From JAUUSJ01 sp051880475 (lineage in GTDB: Bacteria > Bacillota > Clostridia > Lachnospirales > Lachnospiraceae): DNA of 64,000 nt. Position 1 is the stretch's first letter, and each line of letters opens with the position of its first letter. A program made the translations under genes and the position numbers. The notes below the pieces were generated by a model that saw only the letters and a list, made by a program, of their open reading frames with translations, was not told where the DNA came from and ran no database searches. Positions 7,659-16,279 of this stretch are shown in pieces. The stretch is taken from the NCBI GenBank assembly GCA_051880475.1, contig JBJEOA010000049.1, positions 42,541-106,540 on the forward strand, written 5' to 3'.

Positions 7659-8947
7659 TGTCACCAGTTGCAATTTTTATCGCATTTGTTGTATGTATGA
7701 TTATTGCGATTCCGATTGGTATCTCACTTGGAATTGCGGCAATTTTACCAAGTGCATTTGACGCCTCCTTCACAGCGAGTGGACAGTTTGTCATTCGGTC
7801 TATGCTAGGGGGAATTGATAGTTTTCCACTTCTTGCAGTGCCAATGTTTGTATTATCTGGTATTATCATGGCAAGAGGCGGTATTTCCAAAAAGCTTTTT
7901 GACGTATTTTCCTATTTTTTAGGAAAACTAACGGCAGGTATGCCTTGTGCAGTTATTGTTACCTGTCTTTTTTATGGGGCAATTTCAGGCTCAGCACCAG
8001 CTACCGTTGCGGCGGTTGGAAGTATGACAATTCCAATCTTATCAGAACTTGGATATGACAAGAAATTTGCTACAGCGATTGTGGCGGTGGCGGGAGGATT
8101 AGGTGTTATCATTCCACCTAGTATTCCATTTATCATGTTTGGTATGGCATCGGGAGAGTCGGTAAGTGATTTATTTTTAGCAGGTATTATTCCAGGTTTA
8201 TTGATTGCAGCACTTCTTATGTTTTATGCAATTTTTTACTGTAAGAAAAACGGTGAGGATAAAGAAAAAATCGCTAAAGTTGTGAGTGAACTTCACCAAA
8301 AAGGACTATTTTCTGTTTTAAAAGAAAGCTGTTTTGCTCTTCTTAGCCCAGTTATTATTTTAGGATGTATTTATTCAGGGGTGGCATCTCCGACAGAGGC
8401 GGCTGTAATTTCCGTATTTTATTCCTTAATTATCAGCATCTTTGTCTATAAAACAATTAAAATAAAAGATATCTGGGGAATTTTAGTAGAGGGTGTTAGA
8501 ACTTATAGCCCACTTTTATTTATTTTGGCAGCTTCTATCGCATTCTCAAGAGTGCTTACCTTAATGCAAGTTCCACAGCAAGTTAGTGCTTGGATTTCTG
8601 TTAATTTCACAAATGAAGTTATTTTGCTTTTAGTTATCAATGTATTTTTATTATTGGTTGGTATGGTAATGGATACGACACCGGCAATTCTTATTCTATC
8701 ACCGATTTTACTTCCAATTGTTACCAATATCGGTATGGATCCAATTCATTTTGGTGTTATGATGGTTGTAAACCTTGCTATCGGCTTTGTAACTCCTCCG
8801 ATTGGAGTAAATCTTTTTGTGGCAAGTTCATTAACCGACGTGCCAGTGATGGAAATTGCAAAAAAGGCGATGCCACTCATTGGTTTCTTCCTACTGGCAT
8901 TACTCTTTATCACATTTATACCACAGATTAGCTTGGCACTTTTATAG
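7658..8947 (+). CDS. dctM: TRAP transporter large membrane subunit
   Basis: A 429-residue, roughly 12-helix membrane protein of the DctM family, the sodium-coupled permease of TRAP systems. Conserved features include 'LLAVPMFVLSGIIMARGGI', 'GAISGSAPATVAAVGSMTIP' (given in two parts: GAISGSAPATVAAVG and SMTIP), 'GVIIPPSIPFIMFG' and 'FVTPPIGVNLFVA'. Start overlaps the dctQ stop by one base. It works with DctQ and the DctP binding protein encoded immediately downstream. Confidence 0.95.
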   Translation: MSPVAIFIAFVVCMIIAIPIGISLGIAAILPSAFDASFTASGQFVIRSMLGGIDSFPLLAVPMFVLSGIIMARGGISKKLFDVFSYFLGKLTAGMPCAVIVTCLFYGAISGSAPATVAAVGSMTIPILSELGYDKKFATAIVAVAGGLGVIIPPSIPFIMFGMASGESVSDLFLAGIIPGLLIAALLMFYAIFYCKKNGEDKEKIAKVVSELHQKGLFSVLKESCFALLSPVIILGCIYSGVASPTEAAVISVFYSLIISIFVYKTIKIKDIWGILVEGVRTYSPLLFILAASIAFSRVLTLMQVPQQVSAWISVNFTNEVILLLVINVFLLLVGMVMDTTPAILILSPILLPIVTNIGMDPIHFGVMMVVNLAIGFVTPPIGVNLFVASSLTDVPVMEIAKKAMPLIGFFLLALLFITFIPQISLALL

Positions 8948-8958
8948 GAGGGAATGTT

Positions 8959-9963
8959 ATGAGATTAAAAAAGTTAGCAGTAATTGGTTTCACAGCTCTC
9001 CTCTTTGTGGGAACTTTGGGTTGCTCTTCTAATCAGGGAAATGATGAGGTTCAGCGCTACGCATGGCCTCTTGGAACATCAAGCCCAGAAGATACCGTAA
9101 CACAGATTTATGCACAGAAATTTGCCGATGAGGTGAGCAAATTAAGTGATGGAAAAATGAAAATTCAAGTCTATCCAAACAGTACAATCGGAGGAGACAG
9201 AGAGCTTCTTGAGACGTGCAAAGACGGAGATATTCCGTTTGTTGTGCAAAATACAGCTCCGCAGGTTACATTTTTACCTGACACAGCGATTTTTGATATG
9301 CCTTGTGTCTTTGACACGATTGAGCAGGTGCGAGAATGTGTAGATGGGCAGGAATTTTACTCTCTCATGGAGCAGGTTTATTTAAAAGGTGGATATCGTC
9401 TGCTTGGGTATGCAGACCAGGGATTTCGTATTATGTCCACAAATAAAAAGATAGAAAAGTTTGAAGATTTTAAGGGACAAAAGATTCGTACAATGGAAAA
9501 CTCTTTCCATATGGATTTTTGGAAGAAATTAAAAGCGAACCCAACTCCTATGACATTTAGTGAAGTTTATATTGGACTTCAGCAAGGAACAATCGACGCC
9601 CAGGAAAATCCTTATGAGGTTATCGTTTCTAGTAAATTATATGAACAGCAAGACTATGTGGTAGAGACAAACCATCTTCCTCACTTAATTTCTCTTATCG
9701 TGAGTGATGATTTCTATCAGAGTTTAACAAAGGAACAACAGGCAATCATTGACGAGGCGGCAGCACTTGCAAAAGACGAGGCGAGACAGGCATCTGATAA
9801 TCGAATTGCAGACCGCATTAAGACAATCGAAGATAGCGGTACAGAAATCTTGACATTAGATGACGAGACAAAAGCCAAAATCCGCGAGACAGCACAGCCA
9901 GTCTACGATAGAATTAAAAAAAGTGTAAGTGAAGATATTGTAAAGGCATATCTTGGCGAATAG
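8959..9963 (+). CDS. dctP: TRAP transporter solute-binding lipoprotein
   Basis: A 334-residue DctP-family extracytoplasmic binding protein. The N-terminus is a lipoprotein signal ('MRLKKLAVIGFTALLFVG' then 'TLGCSS', lipobox Cys at residue 22), as required in a Gram-positive cell. Family motifs: 'GGDRELLETCKDGDIPF', 'GQKIRTMENSFH', 'GLQQGTIDAQENP' with the ligand-contacting Gln/Asn region. The conserved Arg of 'KIRTMEN' normally clamps a carboxylate, fitting an acid substrate. Start follows AGGAGGGAATGTT. Last gene of the operon, before a strong terminator. Confidence 0.93.
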   Translation: MRLKKLAVIGFTALLFVGTLGCSSNQGNDEVQRYAWPLGTSSPEDTVTQIYAQKFADEVSKLSDGKMKIQVYPNSTIGGDRELLETCKDGDIPFVVQNTAPQVTFLPDTAIFDMPCVFDTIEQVRECVDGQEFYSLMEQVYLKGGYRLLGYADQGFRIMSTNKKIEKFEDFKGQKIRTMENSFHMDFWKKLKANPTPMTFSEVYIGLQQGTIDAQENPYEVIVSSKLYEQQDYVVETNHLPHLISLIVSDDFYQSLTKEQQAIIDEAAALAKDEARQASDNRIADRIKTIEDSGTEILTLDDETKAKIRETAQPVYDRIKKSVSEDIVKAYLGE

Positions 9964-9978
9964 ACGAATAAATAAAGG

Positions 9979-10020
9979 AAAAACCCTAATTCTCTCATAG
10001 TTGAGAGGATTAGGGTTTTG
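9979..10020. terminator. Bidirectional terminator after dctP
   Basis: AAAACCCTAAT / ATTAGGGTTTT arms (9980-9990 and 10009-10019) plus an inner TCTCTCA/TGAGAGG pairing, with T-runs usable on both strands. It separates dctP from the convergent small gene at 10065. Confidence 0.85.
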
Positions 10021-10064
10021 TACTTTAAGCGTTTTGCTTTATGCTTTTATACAGTTTACTTTAC

Positions 10065-10274
10065 CTATTTGCTCATAGGGAAGCTATCGCTGTCTTCATC
10101 ATTAAATACGCAGTAAACCATGTTTTCTTCAGGTTTTACATATAAGTCAAGTTTCTTTAAATCTTTTACTATATTTCCATTTGCCTTCCAAATCTTTTTT
10201 GCAGCTGCAATAAAGTCTTTTGTATCAGCTTCAACTCCCTGATATTGTAAATAAATATTAGATTTCATACTCAT
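10065..10274 (-). CDS. Small conserved protein, DUF6465-like
   Basis: A 69-residue protein, 'MSMKSNIYLQYQGVEADTK' at the N-terminus, then a KIWK/KDLKKLDLYVKPEE segment and an acidic tail. This looks like the clostridial DUF6465 family, whose function is unknown. The start at 10274 is chosen because AGGAGGTTTAAG precedes it; a longer reading upstream has no ribosome site. Monocistronic and convergent with dctP. Confidence 0.75.
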   Translation of the reverse strand: MSMKSNIYLQYQGVEADTKDFIAAAKKIWKANGNIVKDLKKLDLYVKPEENMVYCVFNDEDSDSFPMSK

Positions 10275-10485
10275 AATATACTTAAACCTCCTAAATGTTA
10301 TAAATTTTAACATGTCTCCCTTCAAAGTTTTAAGCAAGTTAAGAATTTTTTAAACTTAAAACGAATCTATTATATAATATTTCAATATAAAAATCAATGA
10401 AAAACTTCTATAAGGAAATATCATAAAGGACAGAAAGTCTTTATGATAAAAAAGAAAATGACGATAATATCTTCCGTTGTTTTGC

Positions 10486-10541
10486 TTGACTATAGTCGAA
10501 AAAACATCTATAATATTAATAGTCAAAAAAACATCTATAAA
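10486..10541 (+). promoter_or_regulatory. Promoter with iterated ATAGTC-N8-ATC-TATAA boxes, locus 1
   Basis: First box: TTGACT (10486-10491), 17-base spacer beginning ATAGTC and ending ATC, TATAAT (10509-10514), a near-perfect promoter. A second box with the same spacing follows 27 bases later (ATAGTC 10519-10524, ATC 10533-10535, TATAAA 10536-10541). GACTATAGTC at 10488-10497 is a 10-bp palindrome on the -35. The same design occurs at 15.8 kb. About 170 bases of leader precede the carboxypeptidase gene; otherwise the 10275-10682 stretch holds nothing I recognise. Confidence 0.7.
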
Positions 10542-10682
10542 ACCCATGGAAAACTTTTTGATGTAGCTATGTGAAAATTTGTGCGAAAAAATTTAGGGGA
10601 AAGGAAGGTTAAGAAAAAATTTAGCGAGTAAAATTAAGTTGATACGAGAATATAGGAGAGAAAAGGATAAAAGGAGGAACAT

Positions 10683-11777
10683 ATGAAAAGAGTACAGACA
10701 GGAATTATCGCAGCAATATTAGCATTTAGTGCAATATTTTTATATCCAATTCAAGCTTTTGCTGATGTAGAGCCAGACAAGGAAGTGAATTTAGGAGAGG
10801 ACCCTTTATATGGAGGGGATATGATTGCAGGTTCTATTGATGAGGAAGATGGCATTGCCGCTGTCGAGGTTGATACAAGTAAACAAATTTATAGCTATGA
10901 GACATTAGAATCGGATATCGCAGCTTTGACAAAGAAGTATAGAAAATACTGTACGTCAAATATCATTGGAAAATCAGCGGATGGTCGAAACATAAGAGAA
11001 GTAATTGTCGGAAATAAAAATGCGAAAAAACATTTAGTTGTAATTGCCAATTTACATGCGAGAGAATATATGACGACAATGCTTACAATGAGACAATTAG
11101 AACATTATCTAATTAATTATAATAGTAAAATTGGAGGGACTAAAGTTTCTACTGTTTTAGACAAAGTTGCAATTCATGTTGTCCCATCGGCTAATCCAGA
11201 CGGAACAGCTATCAGTCAGTTTGGATTCAACCGAATTAGAAGTTTGACGTTAAGAAATAATTTAAAGAAGATGGGAGGAAGTTCTACTACTTGGAAAGCA
11301 AATGGAAGAGGAACAGATTTAAATCGCAACTGGGATATTGCATTTAGAAGAGGTGGAACTCCAGGTTATTCAGGATATCACGGTCCATATGCGGCGAGTG
11401 AGTCAGAGACAAAGTCAATTGTAAAGATGGTAAATCGTATTCAAAGCAGAGGGACAATCGTTGGAGTTATCAGTTACCACTCCACAGGTTCTATTATTTA
11501 TGGAAGATGTGCAAGTCAAGCGACTTCCTCGGTAAAAACAAATACAACAAAAATGTATCAAGTAGCACAAAGATTAACATCTTATAGTTTAATGCCAGTG
11601 GAAAGTATTTCTTATGCTAATAGCTGCGGAAGAGAATATTTCCTTTATACGAAAAAACTTCCTTGCATTACAATCGAGGTGGGAAGAAATCCATGTCCGT
11701 TAAAAATAAGCGAATTTCCAGCTATTTGGCAGAGAAATAAAGATTTAGTGTTTGAAGAGGCGAAACTTTTTGCATAA
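10683..11777 (+). CDS. Secreted M14 zinc carboxypeptidase
   Basis: A 364-residue protein with a Sec signal peptide (residues 1-27, cut near 'AFA'), a short acidic linker, then a peptidase M14 domain. The zinc ligands are visible: HxxE in 'NLHAREY' (His125, Glu128) and His in 'ISYHSTG'; the catalytic Glu is in 'CITIEVG'. The substrate region 'NPDGTAIS' and 'DLNRNWD' (Asn/Arg carboxylate binding) are family hallmarks. The protein probably trims peptides or peptidoglycan stem peptides at the cell surface. It starts a three-gene surface block and follows a strong RBS (AAAGGAGG). Confidence 0.92.
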   Translation: MKRVQTGIIAAILAFSAIFLYPIQAFADVEPDKEVNLGEDPLYGGDMIAGSIDEEDGIAAVEVDTSKQIYSYETLESDIAALTKKYRKYCTSNIIGKSADGRNIREVIVGNKNAKKHLVVIANLHAREYMTTMLTMRQLEHYLINYNSKIGGTKVSTVLDKVAIHVVPSANPDGTAISQFGFNRIRSLTLRNNLKKMGGSSTTWKANGRGTDLNRNWDIAFRRGGTPGYSGYHGPYAASESETKSIVKMVNRIQSRGTIVGVISYHSTGSIIYGRCASQATSSVKTNTTKMYQVAQRLTSYSLMPVESISYANSCGREYFLYTKKLPCITIEVGRNPCPLKISEFPAIWQRNKDLVFEEAKLFA

Positions 11778-11792
11778 GAAAGGAAGGAGAAA

Positions 11793-14009
11793 ATGAGGAA
11801 AAAATTGATAAAAGGAGTTACACTGATGGTAGCTATTTTGCTCAGTGTAAATATGACAGTAACACCAGCTGTACAGGCATTTACCGTAGAAGAGTCACAA
11901 ACTCCGATAAATTCCCTTGACGAATCTATTTGTGTGGAAGAGAATACGTTATTTGCAAGCGAGCAAGATAATGGAACGGGTGAAAAAGAAAGTATTGAAA
12001 CAGTAATGGAGCAAGCGGAAGAGCAAAGCAGCGAGGATGATACAAGTAAGCTAGAGGAGTCAACAGAGGAATCAACGAAGGATAATTTAAATAAAGAGGA
12101 ATCAACAAAGGACAATTTAAATGAGACAGAGCAGGTAGAAGAAAATCTAATAGGGAGCGAGTTTGAATTAGAGCAGATAGAAGAAGAGCCGATAAAAGAA
12201 GAGCCAATAAAAATTGAGTTAGAACAGGAAAAACAAGAGGAAATTGGACTAGAATCGGTAGAAGAAGTAACTAAGCTAGAGCAAGAAGAAAAAAAAGCAG
12301 CTATGGAACATGAATTAGAATCTGCTAGGGAAAAAATGAAAGAGATGGCGGAGCAATTCGATACGATTCAGGCGGTTGCTACAAAGGGAACTTGCGGAAA
12401 AAATTTGACTTGGCATATAGAAAATGGTAATATTCTATATATTGATGGTACAGGGAAGATGGATGATTTTTTGCTATCGCCATGGTATCAACATGAGGAA
12501 ACAATTGAAAATGTCTATTTAAGTGATGGAATAACAAGTATAGGTGAAGAGGCATTTGTATATTGCACCAATTTGAAGCAAATCAGCATACCAGAGACAG
12601 TGACAAGTATAGGAAAATGGGCGTTTGCGTACTGTTATAATTTAAAATCGATAACCCTTCCTAAAAATATAACAAAAATAGAAGATAATGTATTTTATAA
12701 CTGCAGTCGTTTAACCACAGTAAATATACCAGAAGCTGTGACAAGTATAGGAAAATTTGCATTTGATAGCTGTAGCAAATTAAGTCAAATCATTTTGCAA
12801 AAAAATGTAACAAGTATAGGAGAATCTGCATTTTATGATTGTAGTAGCTTAAATGAGATAAGCATACCAAAAAGCGTGACGAATATAGGAATGTGGGCGT
12901 TTGCGTACTGCAGCAATCTAAGTAAAATAACTATTTTAAATAAAAATTGTCAAATTTATAGTGTGCCAGATACGATTAGCGATACTGCCATCATCTATGG
13001 TTATAGCAATTCTACGGCTCAAAAATATGCCAAAAATTATAGTAAAAGATTTAAGGCATTAGATGTGAAGTCTACTACATATAAGATTACTTATGATGCA
13101 AATGGAGGAAAAGACGCTCCAGCCACACAGATAAAGGAAAAAGACATTGCACTTACTTTGAATAAAGCAAAGCCTACAAGAAAAGGTTATACATTTCTTG
13201 GTTGGGCTACAAGTAAAACAAGTACGAAAGTAGCCTATGCACCAGGAGCAACTTTTAGAGAAAATAAAAATTGTACACTCTATGCTTTATGGAAGACAAA
13301 TATTTATAAGATTGCTTTCGATAAAAATGGCGGTACAGGAAGCATGGCTACCATGTCTTGCAATTATAATAAAAGTTACGCACTAAAAGCAAATACCTTT
13401 ACCAAAAAGGGATATATATTCCAATGTTGGAATGCAAAGCCAGATGGAACTGGAAATAATTATGCTGACAAAGTTACAATAAAAAATTTATCATCCATTA
13501 ATGGAAAAACAGTGACACTTTATGCAAAGTGGGAGCCAATAAAATATACAATTACATATCAGTTAAATGGTGGAACAAATAATAAGTCTAATCCATCTTC
13601 TTATAATATAGCGACATCGACTATCACTTTGAAAAAACCAACAAGAAAAGGTTATACATTCGACGGTTGGTATACAAGTTCTAATTATAAGACAAAAGTG
13701 ACAAAGATTAGTAAGGGAAGCATGGGAAATAAAATATTCTATGCAAAATGGAAAGTAAATACCTATAAGATTGTCTTTGATAAAAATGGTGGTACAGGAA
13801 GCATGGCTACCATGTCTTGTAATTATAATAAAAGCTATGCATTAAAAGCAAATACTTTTAGCAAAAAGGGATATACATTCAAATGCTGGAATGCAAAGGC
13901 AGATGGAACTGGAAATAATTATGCTGACAAAGTTACAATAAAAAATTTATCGTCCATCAATGGAAAAACAGTGACACTTTATGCACAGTGGGAACCTGAA
14001 ACTACATAA
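11793..14009 (+). CDS. Secreted leucine-rich and Listeria-Bacteroides repeat protein, 3' end decayed
   Basis: A 738-residue surface protein. In order: signal peptide (1-30), a Glu-rich low-complexity stalk (about 45-190), six BspA-type leucine-rich repeats of the form 'SIGxxAFxxCxxLxxIxIP' (about 245-385), then four Listeria-Bacteroides (Flg_new) beta repeats ending in 'LYAxW' (about 430-735). No LPXTG or other anchor remains. After the stop the DNA continues to match a further repeat in another frame (14003-14047), so the original protein was longer. It probably mediates adhesion or carbohydrate/protein binding outside the cell. Confidence 0.88.
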   Translation: MRKKLIKGVTLMVAILLSVNMTVTPAVQAFTVEESQTPINSLDESICVEENTLFASEQDNGTGEKESIETVMEQAEEQSSEDDTSKLEESTEESTKDNLNKEESTKDNLNETEQVEENLIGSEFELEQIEEEPIKEEPIKIELEQEKQEEIGLESVEEVTKLEQEEKKAAMEHELESAREKMKEMAEQFDTIQAVATKGTCGKNLTWHIENGNILYIDGTGKMDDFLLSPWYQHEETIENVYLSDGITSIGEEAFVYCTNLKQISIPETVTSIGKWAFAYCYNLKSITLPKNITKIEDNVFYNCSRLTTVNIPEAVTSIGKFAFDSCSKLSQIILQKNVTSIGESAFYDCSSLNEISIPKSVTNIGMWAFAYCSNLSKITILNKNCQIYSVPDTISDTAIIYGYSNSTAQKYAKNYSKRFKALDVKSTTYKITYDANGGKDAPATQIKEKDIALTLNKAKPTRKGYTFLGWATSKTSTKVAYAPGATFRENKNCTLYALWKTNIYKIAFDKNGGTGSMATMSCNYNKSYALKANTFTKKGYIFQCWNAKPDGTGNNYADKVTIKNLSSINGKTVTLYAKWEPIKYTITYQLNGGTNNKSNPSSYNIATSTITLKKPTRKGYTFDGWYTSSNYKTKVTKISKGSMGNKIFYAKWKVNTYKIVFDKNGGTGSMATMSCNYNKSYALKANTFSKKGYTFKCWNAKADGTGNNYADKVTIKNLSSINGKTVTLYAQWEPETT
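13306..13990 (+). repeat. Intragenic duplicated beta-repeat module
   Basis: The second and fourth Flg_new repeats (about 13306-13527 and 13765-13990) are nearly identical in DNA as well as protein, both containing 'FDKNGGTGSMATMSCNYNK' and 'GKTVTLYA'. The intervening third repeat is diverged. This indicates recent duplication or gene conversion within the gene. Confidence 0.85.
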
Positions 14010-14047
14010 TTGCATATCAGCTAGGCGGTAGAAGAAATAGAGAGTAG
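14003..14047 (+). pseudogene. Out-of-frame remnant of a fifth beta repeat
   Basis: Translated in the shifted frame this gives 'YIIAYQLGGRRNRE' then a stop, matching 'YTITYQLNGGTNNK' of the in-frame third repeat. The DNA also aligns with 13541-13590. The surface-protein gene therefore lost its 3' end by a frameshift and later decay. Confidence 0.75.
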
Positions 14048-14108
14048 GTCAATCGCTCGCAGATGAAAGAAGATAAATTTCGACTGTATACTGTGAAAGG
14101 GGTTAATC

Positions 14109-15206
14109 ATGAGGAAAAAATTAATTTATTTTTTTAATATATTTCTATGTCTTATGTTATTTTCGATTAAGGCAGATGCAGCGACAATAAAATTAAATAC
14201 AACGAGTAAAACAATAGGAGTGGGAGATAGCTATCAACTGAAAGTAATAGGGACAACGAAGAAAGTGACATGGTATGTGAGTTCATCTTCTGTTGCATCT
14301 ATTAGTTCAACTGGAAAAGTAAAAGGAAAAAAAATAGGAACAACAGTTGTGACAGCAAAAGTTGGCAGTCAGAAATTAACTTGTAAAATTGTGGTGCATA
14401 AGCATCGATATACTGTAAAGACGACAAAGGCAGCGACTTGTACAAAAACAGGGATAAATACATACACTTGTTCTTGTAAAAAATCTTATAAAAAAACAAT
14501 AAAAGCTAAAGGGCATACTGCTAGTAATTATATTGTCACGAAACAGCCAACAAAGACGACAGATGGATTAAAACTAAAAAAATGTACGGTATGTGGAGTG
14601 ATTTTAGAGAAAAAAGTTATTTTAAGTGAAAATAAAAAAGAGCAGGAATTTGTGGGAAAGTATGAAGCATCTAAGAAAACAAAACAGTTGATTATTGTAA
14701 ATTATAAAGGTGGTTCAGATGCTACACTGAGTTTCCATGAAAAAGCGAGTGATGGGCTTTGGCATGAAGTATTCTCAACTTATGCTTATGTGGGAAGAAA
14801 TGGAATAAATAAGAAAAAAGAGGGAGATGGAAAGACTCCGACTGGAACCTTTAATATTAAAATGGCTTTTGGAATTAAAGCAAATCCAGGAACGAAGCTC
14901 CCATATACAAAGTTGACAAATACGATGTACTGGTGCGAAGATAAAGCTTACTATAATAGACTTGTTGATGTGAGTAAAATAAAACATAAATGCAATGGAG
15001 AGCACCTCATTTCTTATACAGGACATTATAATTATAGTATGGTAATTGATTATAATAGTAACTGTGTCTATGGAAAGGGCTCTGCAATTTTCCTTCACTG
15101 TACGAAAACAAGCAAAAAAACAGCGGGATGTGTCGCAATCCCAGAAAGCAAGATGATAACATTATTGAAAAAAGCAAAACCAGGAATTAAAATTGTGATT
15201 TCATAA
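14109..15206 (+). CDS. Secreted Ig-like (BIG_2) / L,D-transpeptidase protein
   Basis: A 365-residue protein with a signal peptide (1-24, ending 'KADAA'), a bacterial Ig-like group 2 domain (about 25-97: 'SKTIGVGDSYQLKV', 'VTWYVSSSSVASIS', 'GTTVVTAKVG'), a Cys/His-rich 'HRYTVKTTKAATCTKTG' domain common in Lachnospiraceae surface proteins, and a YkuD catalytic domain (about 190-365). The catalytic pocket is 'FLHCTK' followed by 'KKTAGCVAIPE', holding the active-site Cys. It should cross-link peptidoglycan or attach proteins to it by 3-3 transpeptidation. Confidence 0.88.
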   Translation: MRKKLIYFFNIFLCLMLFSIKADAATIKLNTTSKTIGVGDSYQLKVIGTTKKVTWYVSSSSVASISSTGKVKGKKIGTTVVTAKVGSQKLTCKIVVHKHRYTVKTTKAATCTKTGINTYTCSCKKSYKKTIKAKGHTASNYIVTKQPTKTTDGLKLKKCTVCGVILEKKVILSENKKEQEFVGKYEASKKTKQLIIVNYKGGSDATLSFHEKASDGLWHEVFSTYAYVGRNGINKKKEGDGKTPTGTFNIKMAFGIKANPGTKLPYTKLTNTMYWCEDKAYYNRLVDVSKIKHKCNGEHLISYTGHYNYSMVIDYNSNCVYGKGSAIFLHCTKTSKKTAGCVAIPESKMITLLKKAKPGIKIVIS

Positions 15207-15282
15207 TTTTTTTTAATTCAAAGGAAACAAATACAAAAAAGAAGGAAGAACAGAGAAACTCTGACTATTAATTTTTTAATCT

Positions 15283-15332
15283 AATGAAAAATAAAAGTCC
15301 CAACATCAATATTGGGACTTTTATTTTTCATT
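15283..15332. terminator. Bidirectional terminator between transpeptidase and Xre genes
   Basis: A perfect 21-bp stem (15283-15303 with 15312-15332; core AAAGTCCCAA/TTGGGACTTT) with an 8-base loop and A/T-rich flanks on both sides. It overlaps the stop codon of the Xre gene on the minus strand. Confidence 0.88.
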
Positions 15333-15536
15333 TTCATCTGCATCTGGTACAAATTCCAAAATATCTGGAATTGTGCAGTTAATTGCTATGCATAAGTTAT
15401 TTAATGTTTTTGTGGTTATTGGCTTTCCGCTTCTTAATCTTTGAATAGTATCAGGCAAAATGCCATATCCAATTAATTGATACGTAGAAATATTGCGCTC
15501 TTGGATTGTTTTCCAAAACGGATCATAAGAAATCAT
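15321..15536 (-). CDS. Small Xre/Cro-type DNA-binding protein
   Basis: A 71-residue single-domain helix-turn-helix protein: 'TYQLIGYGILPDTIQRLRSG' carries the HTH, followed by 'KTLNNLCIAINCTIPDILEF', the typical C-terminal helices of the phage-repressor-like family. Start ATG follows GAGGTGATAAA. A 9-bp-arm palindrome lies at 15556-15576, 20 bases before its start, as expected for autoregulation. It may also act on the iterated promoter boxes further upstream; that is inference. Confidence 0.82.
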   Translation of the reverse strand: MISYDPFWKTIQERNISTYQLIGYGILPDTIQRLRSGKPITTKTLNNLCIAINCTIPDILEFVPDADENEK

Positions 15537-15555
15537 ATTTTATCACCTCAATCAC

Positions 15556-15576
15556 AAAAATCATAACATGATTTTT
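15556..15576. promoter_or_regulatory. Palindromic operator candidate upstream of the Xre gene
   Basis: AAAAATCAT-AAC-ATGATTTTT: two perfect 9-bp arms around a 3-base centre, overlapping the likely -10 (TATGAT on the minus strand) of the Xre gene. Confidence 0.55.
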
Positions 15577-15798
15577 CATCTATTTATACACGTTATACTA
15601 TCTATTTTCTGTACACACAATATTTTATACAACTATATTGTGAAAATTTCCAATAATAACAATAATAAGTTATACAATAATTACAAACTATAGATAAAAT
15701 ACAACAAATATTGATTTTTTTTTGCAATTTTGTTTTTATAATGTTGAGTTATATTTGCAATGCTATTATGTATGATTATCGAATAGTTTATAATATTG

Positions 15799-15907
15799 TT
15801 GACTATAGTCATTAAATCATCTATAATAATTATAAATTATAGTCATTAAATAGTCTATATAAAAATGTTTATAATTGCAAAATTATAGTCGTTAAAAAAT
15901 CTATATA
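15799..15907 (+). promoter_or_regulatory. Promoter with three iterated ATAGTC-N8-RTC-TATAWA boxes, locus 2
   Basis: Box 1 is a near-consensus promoter: TTGACT (15799-15804), spacer of 17, TATAAT (15822-15827). Boxes 2 and 3 keep the ATAGTC...TC-TATATA layout with the same 17-base spacer (ATAGTC at 15839-15844 and 15885-15890; TATATA at 15856-15861 and 15902-15907). GACTATAGTC at 15801-15810 repeats the 10-bp palindrome found at 10488. The rest of 15577-15958 is very AT-rich and shows no gene. Confidence 0.7.
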
Positions 15908-15958
15908 AAAATGATTTATACTTATTAAGTATTAGTTTTATGAAAAAGGAGAAAAATT

Positions 15959-16252
15959 ATGAGAGAATTAATTGAAGGAATAACTAACTTAGAACTAACT
16001 AAACTTATGATGAATACACGAGAAAAACTTGCTCAGGGAGATCCTATATATATAAAGCAAGAAAAAATAGTTGAAGAAATAGAAAAAAAGTATAAAACTA
16101 TCGAGTTATCAGTTGAAAAGAAAGAAATTATCGAAAAATATATCGAAGAAATACGGACTTTAGAACAACAGTATGCAGATATTTCTTATATATCAGGTAT
16201 GAGGGATATGATTACTTTTTTAAATCGTCTAGGTCTTTTAAATGCTAATTGA
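15959..16252 (+). CDS. Small helical protein, DUF6809-like
   Basis: A 97-residue, Lys/Glu-rich, all-helical protein ending 'ISGMRDMITFLNRLGLLNAN'. It resembles clostridial DUF6809 proteins, of unknown function, often near Xre regulators and mobile genes. The start follows AAAAGGAGAAAAATT. Its promoter carries the three iterated boxes, so it is probably a regulated target of whatever recognises them. No enzyme motif is visible. Confidence 0.7.
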   Translation: MRELIEGITNLELTKLMMNTREKLAQGDPIYIKQEKIVEEIEKKYKTIELSVEKKEIIEKYIEEIRTLEQQYADISYISGMRDMITFLNRLGLLNAN

Positions 16253-16279
16253 ATTAATAATATATATATTTCTTAGAGT

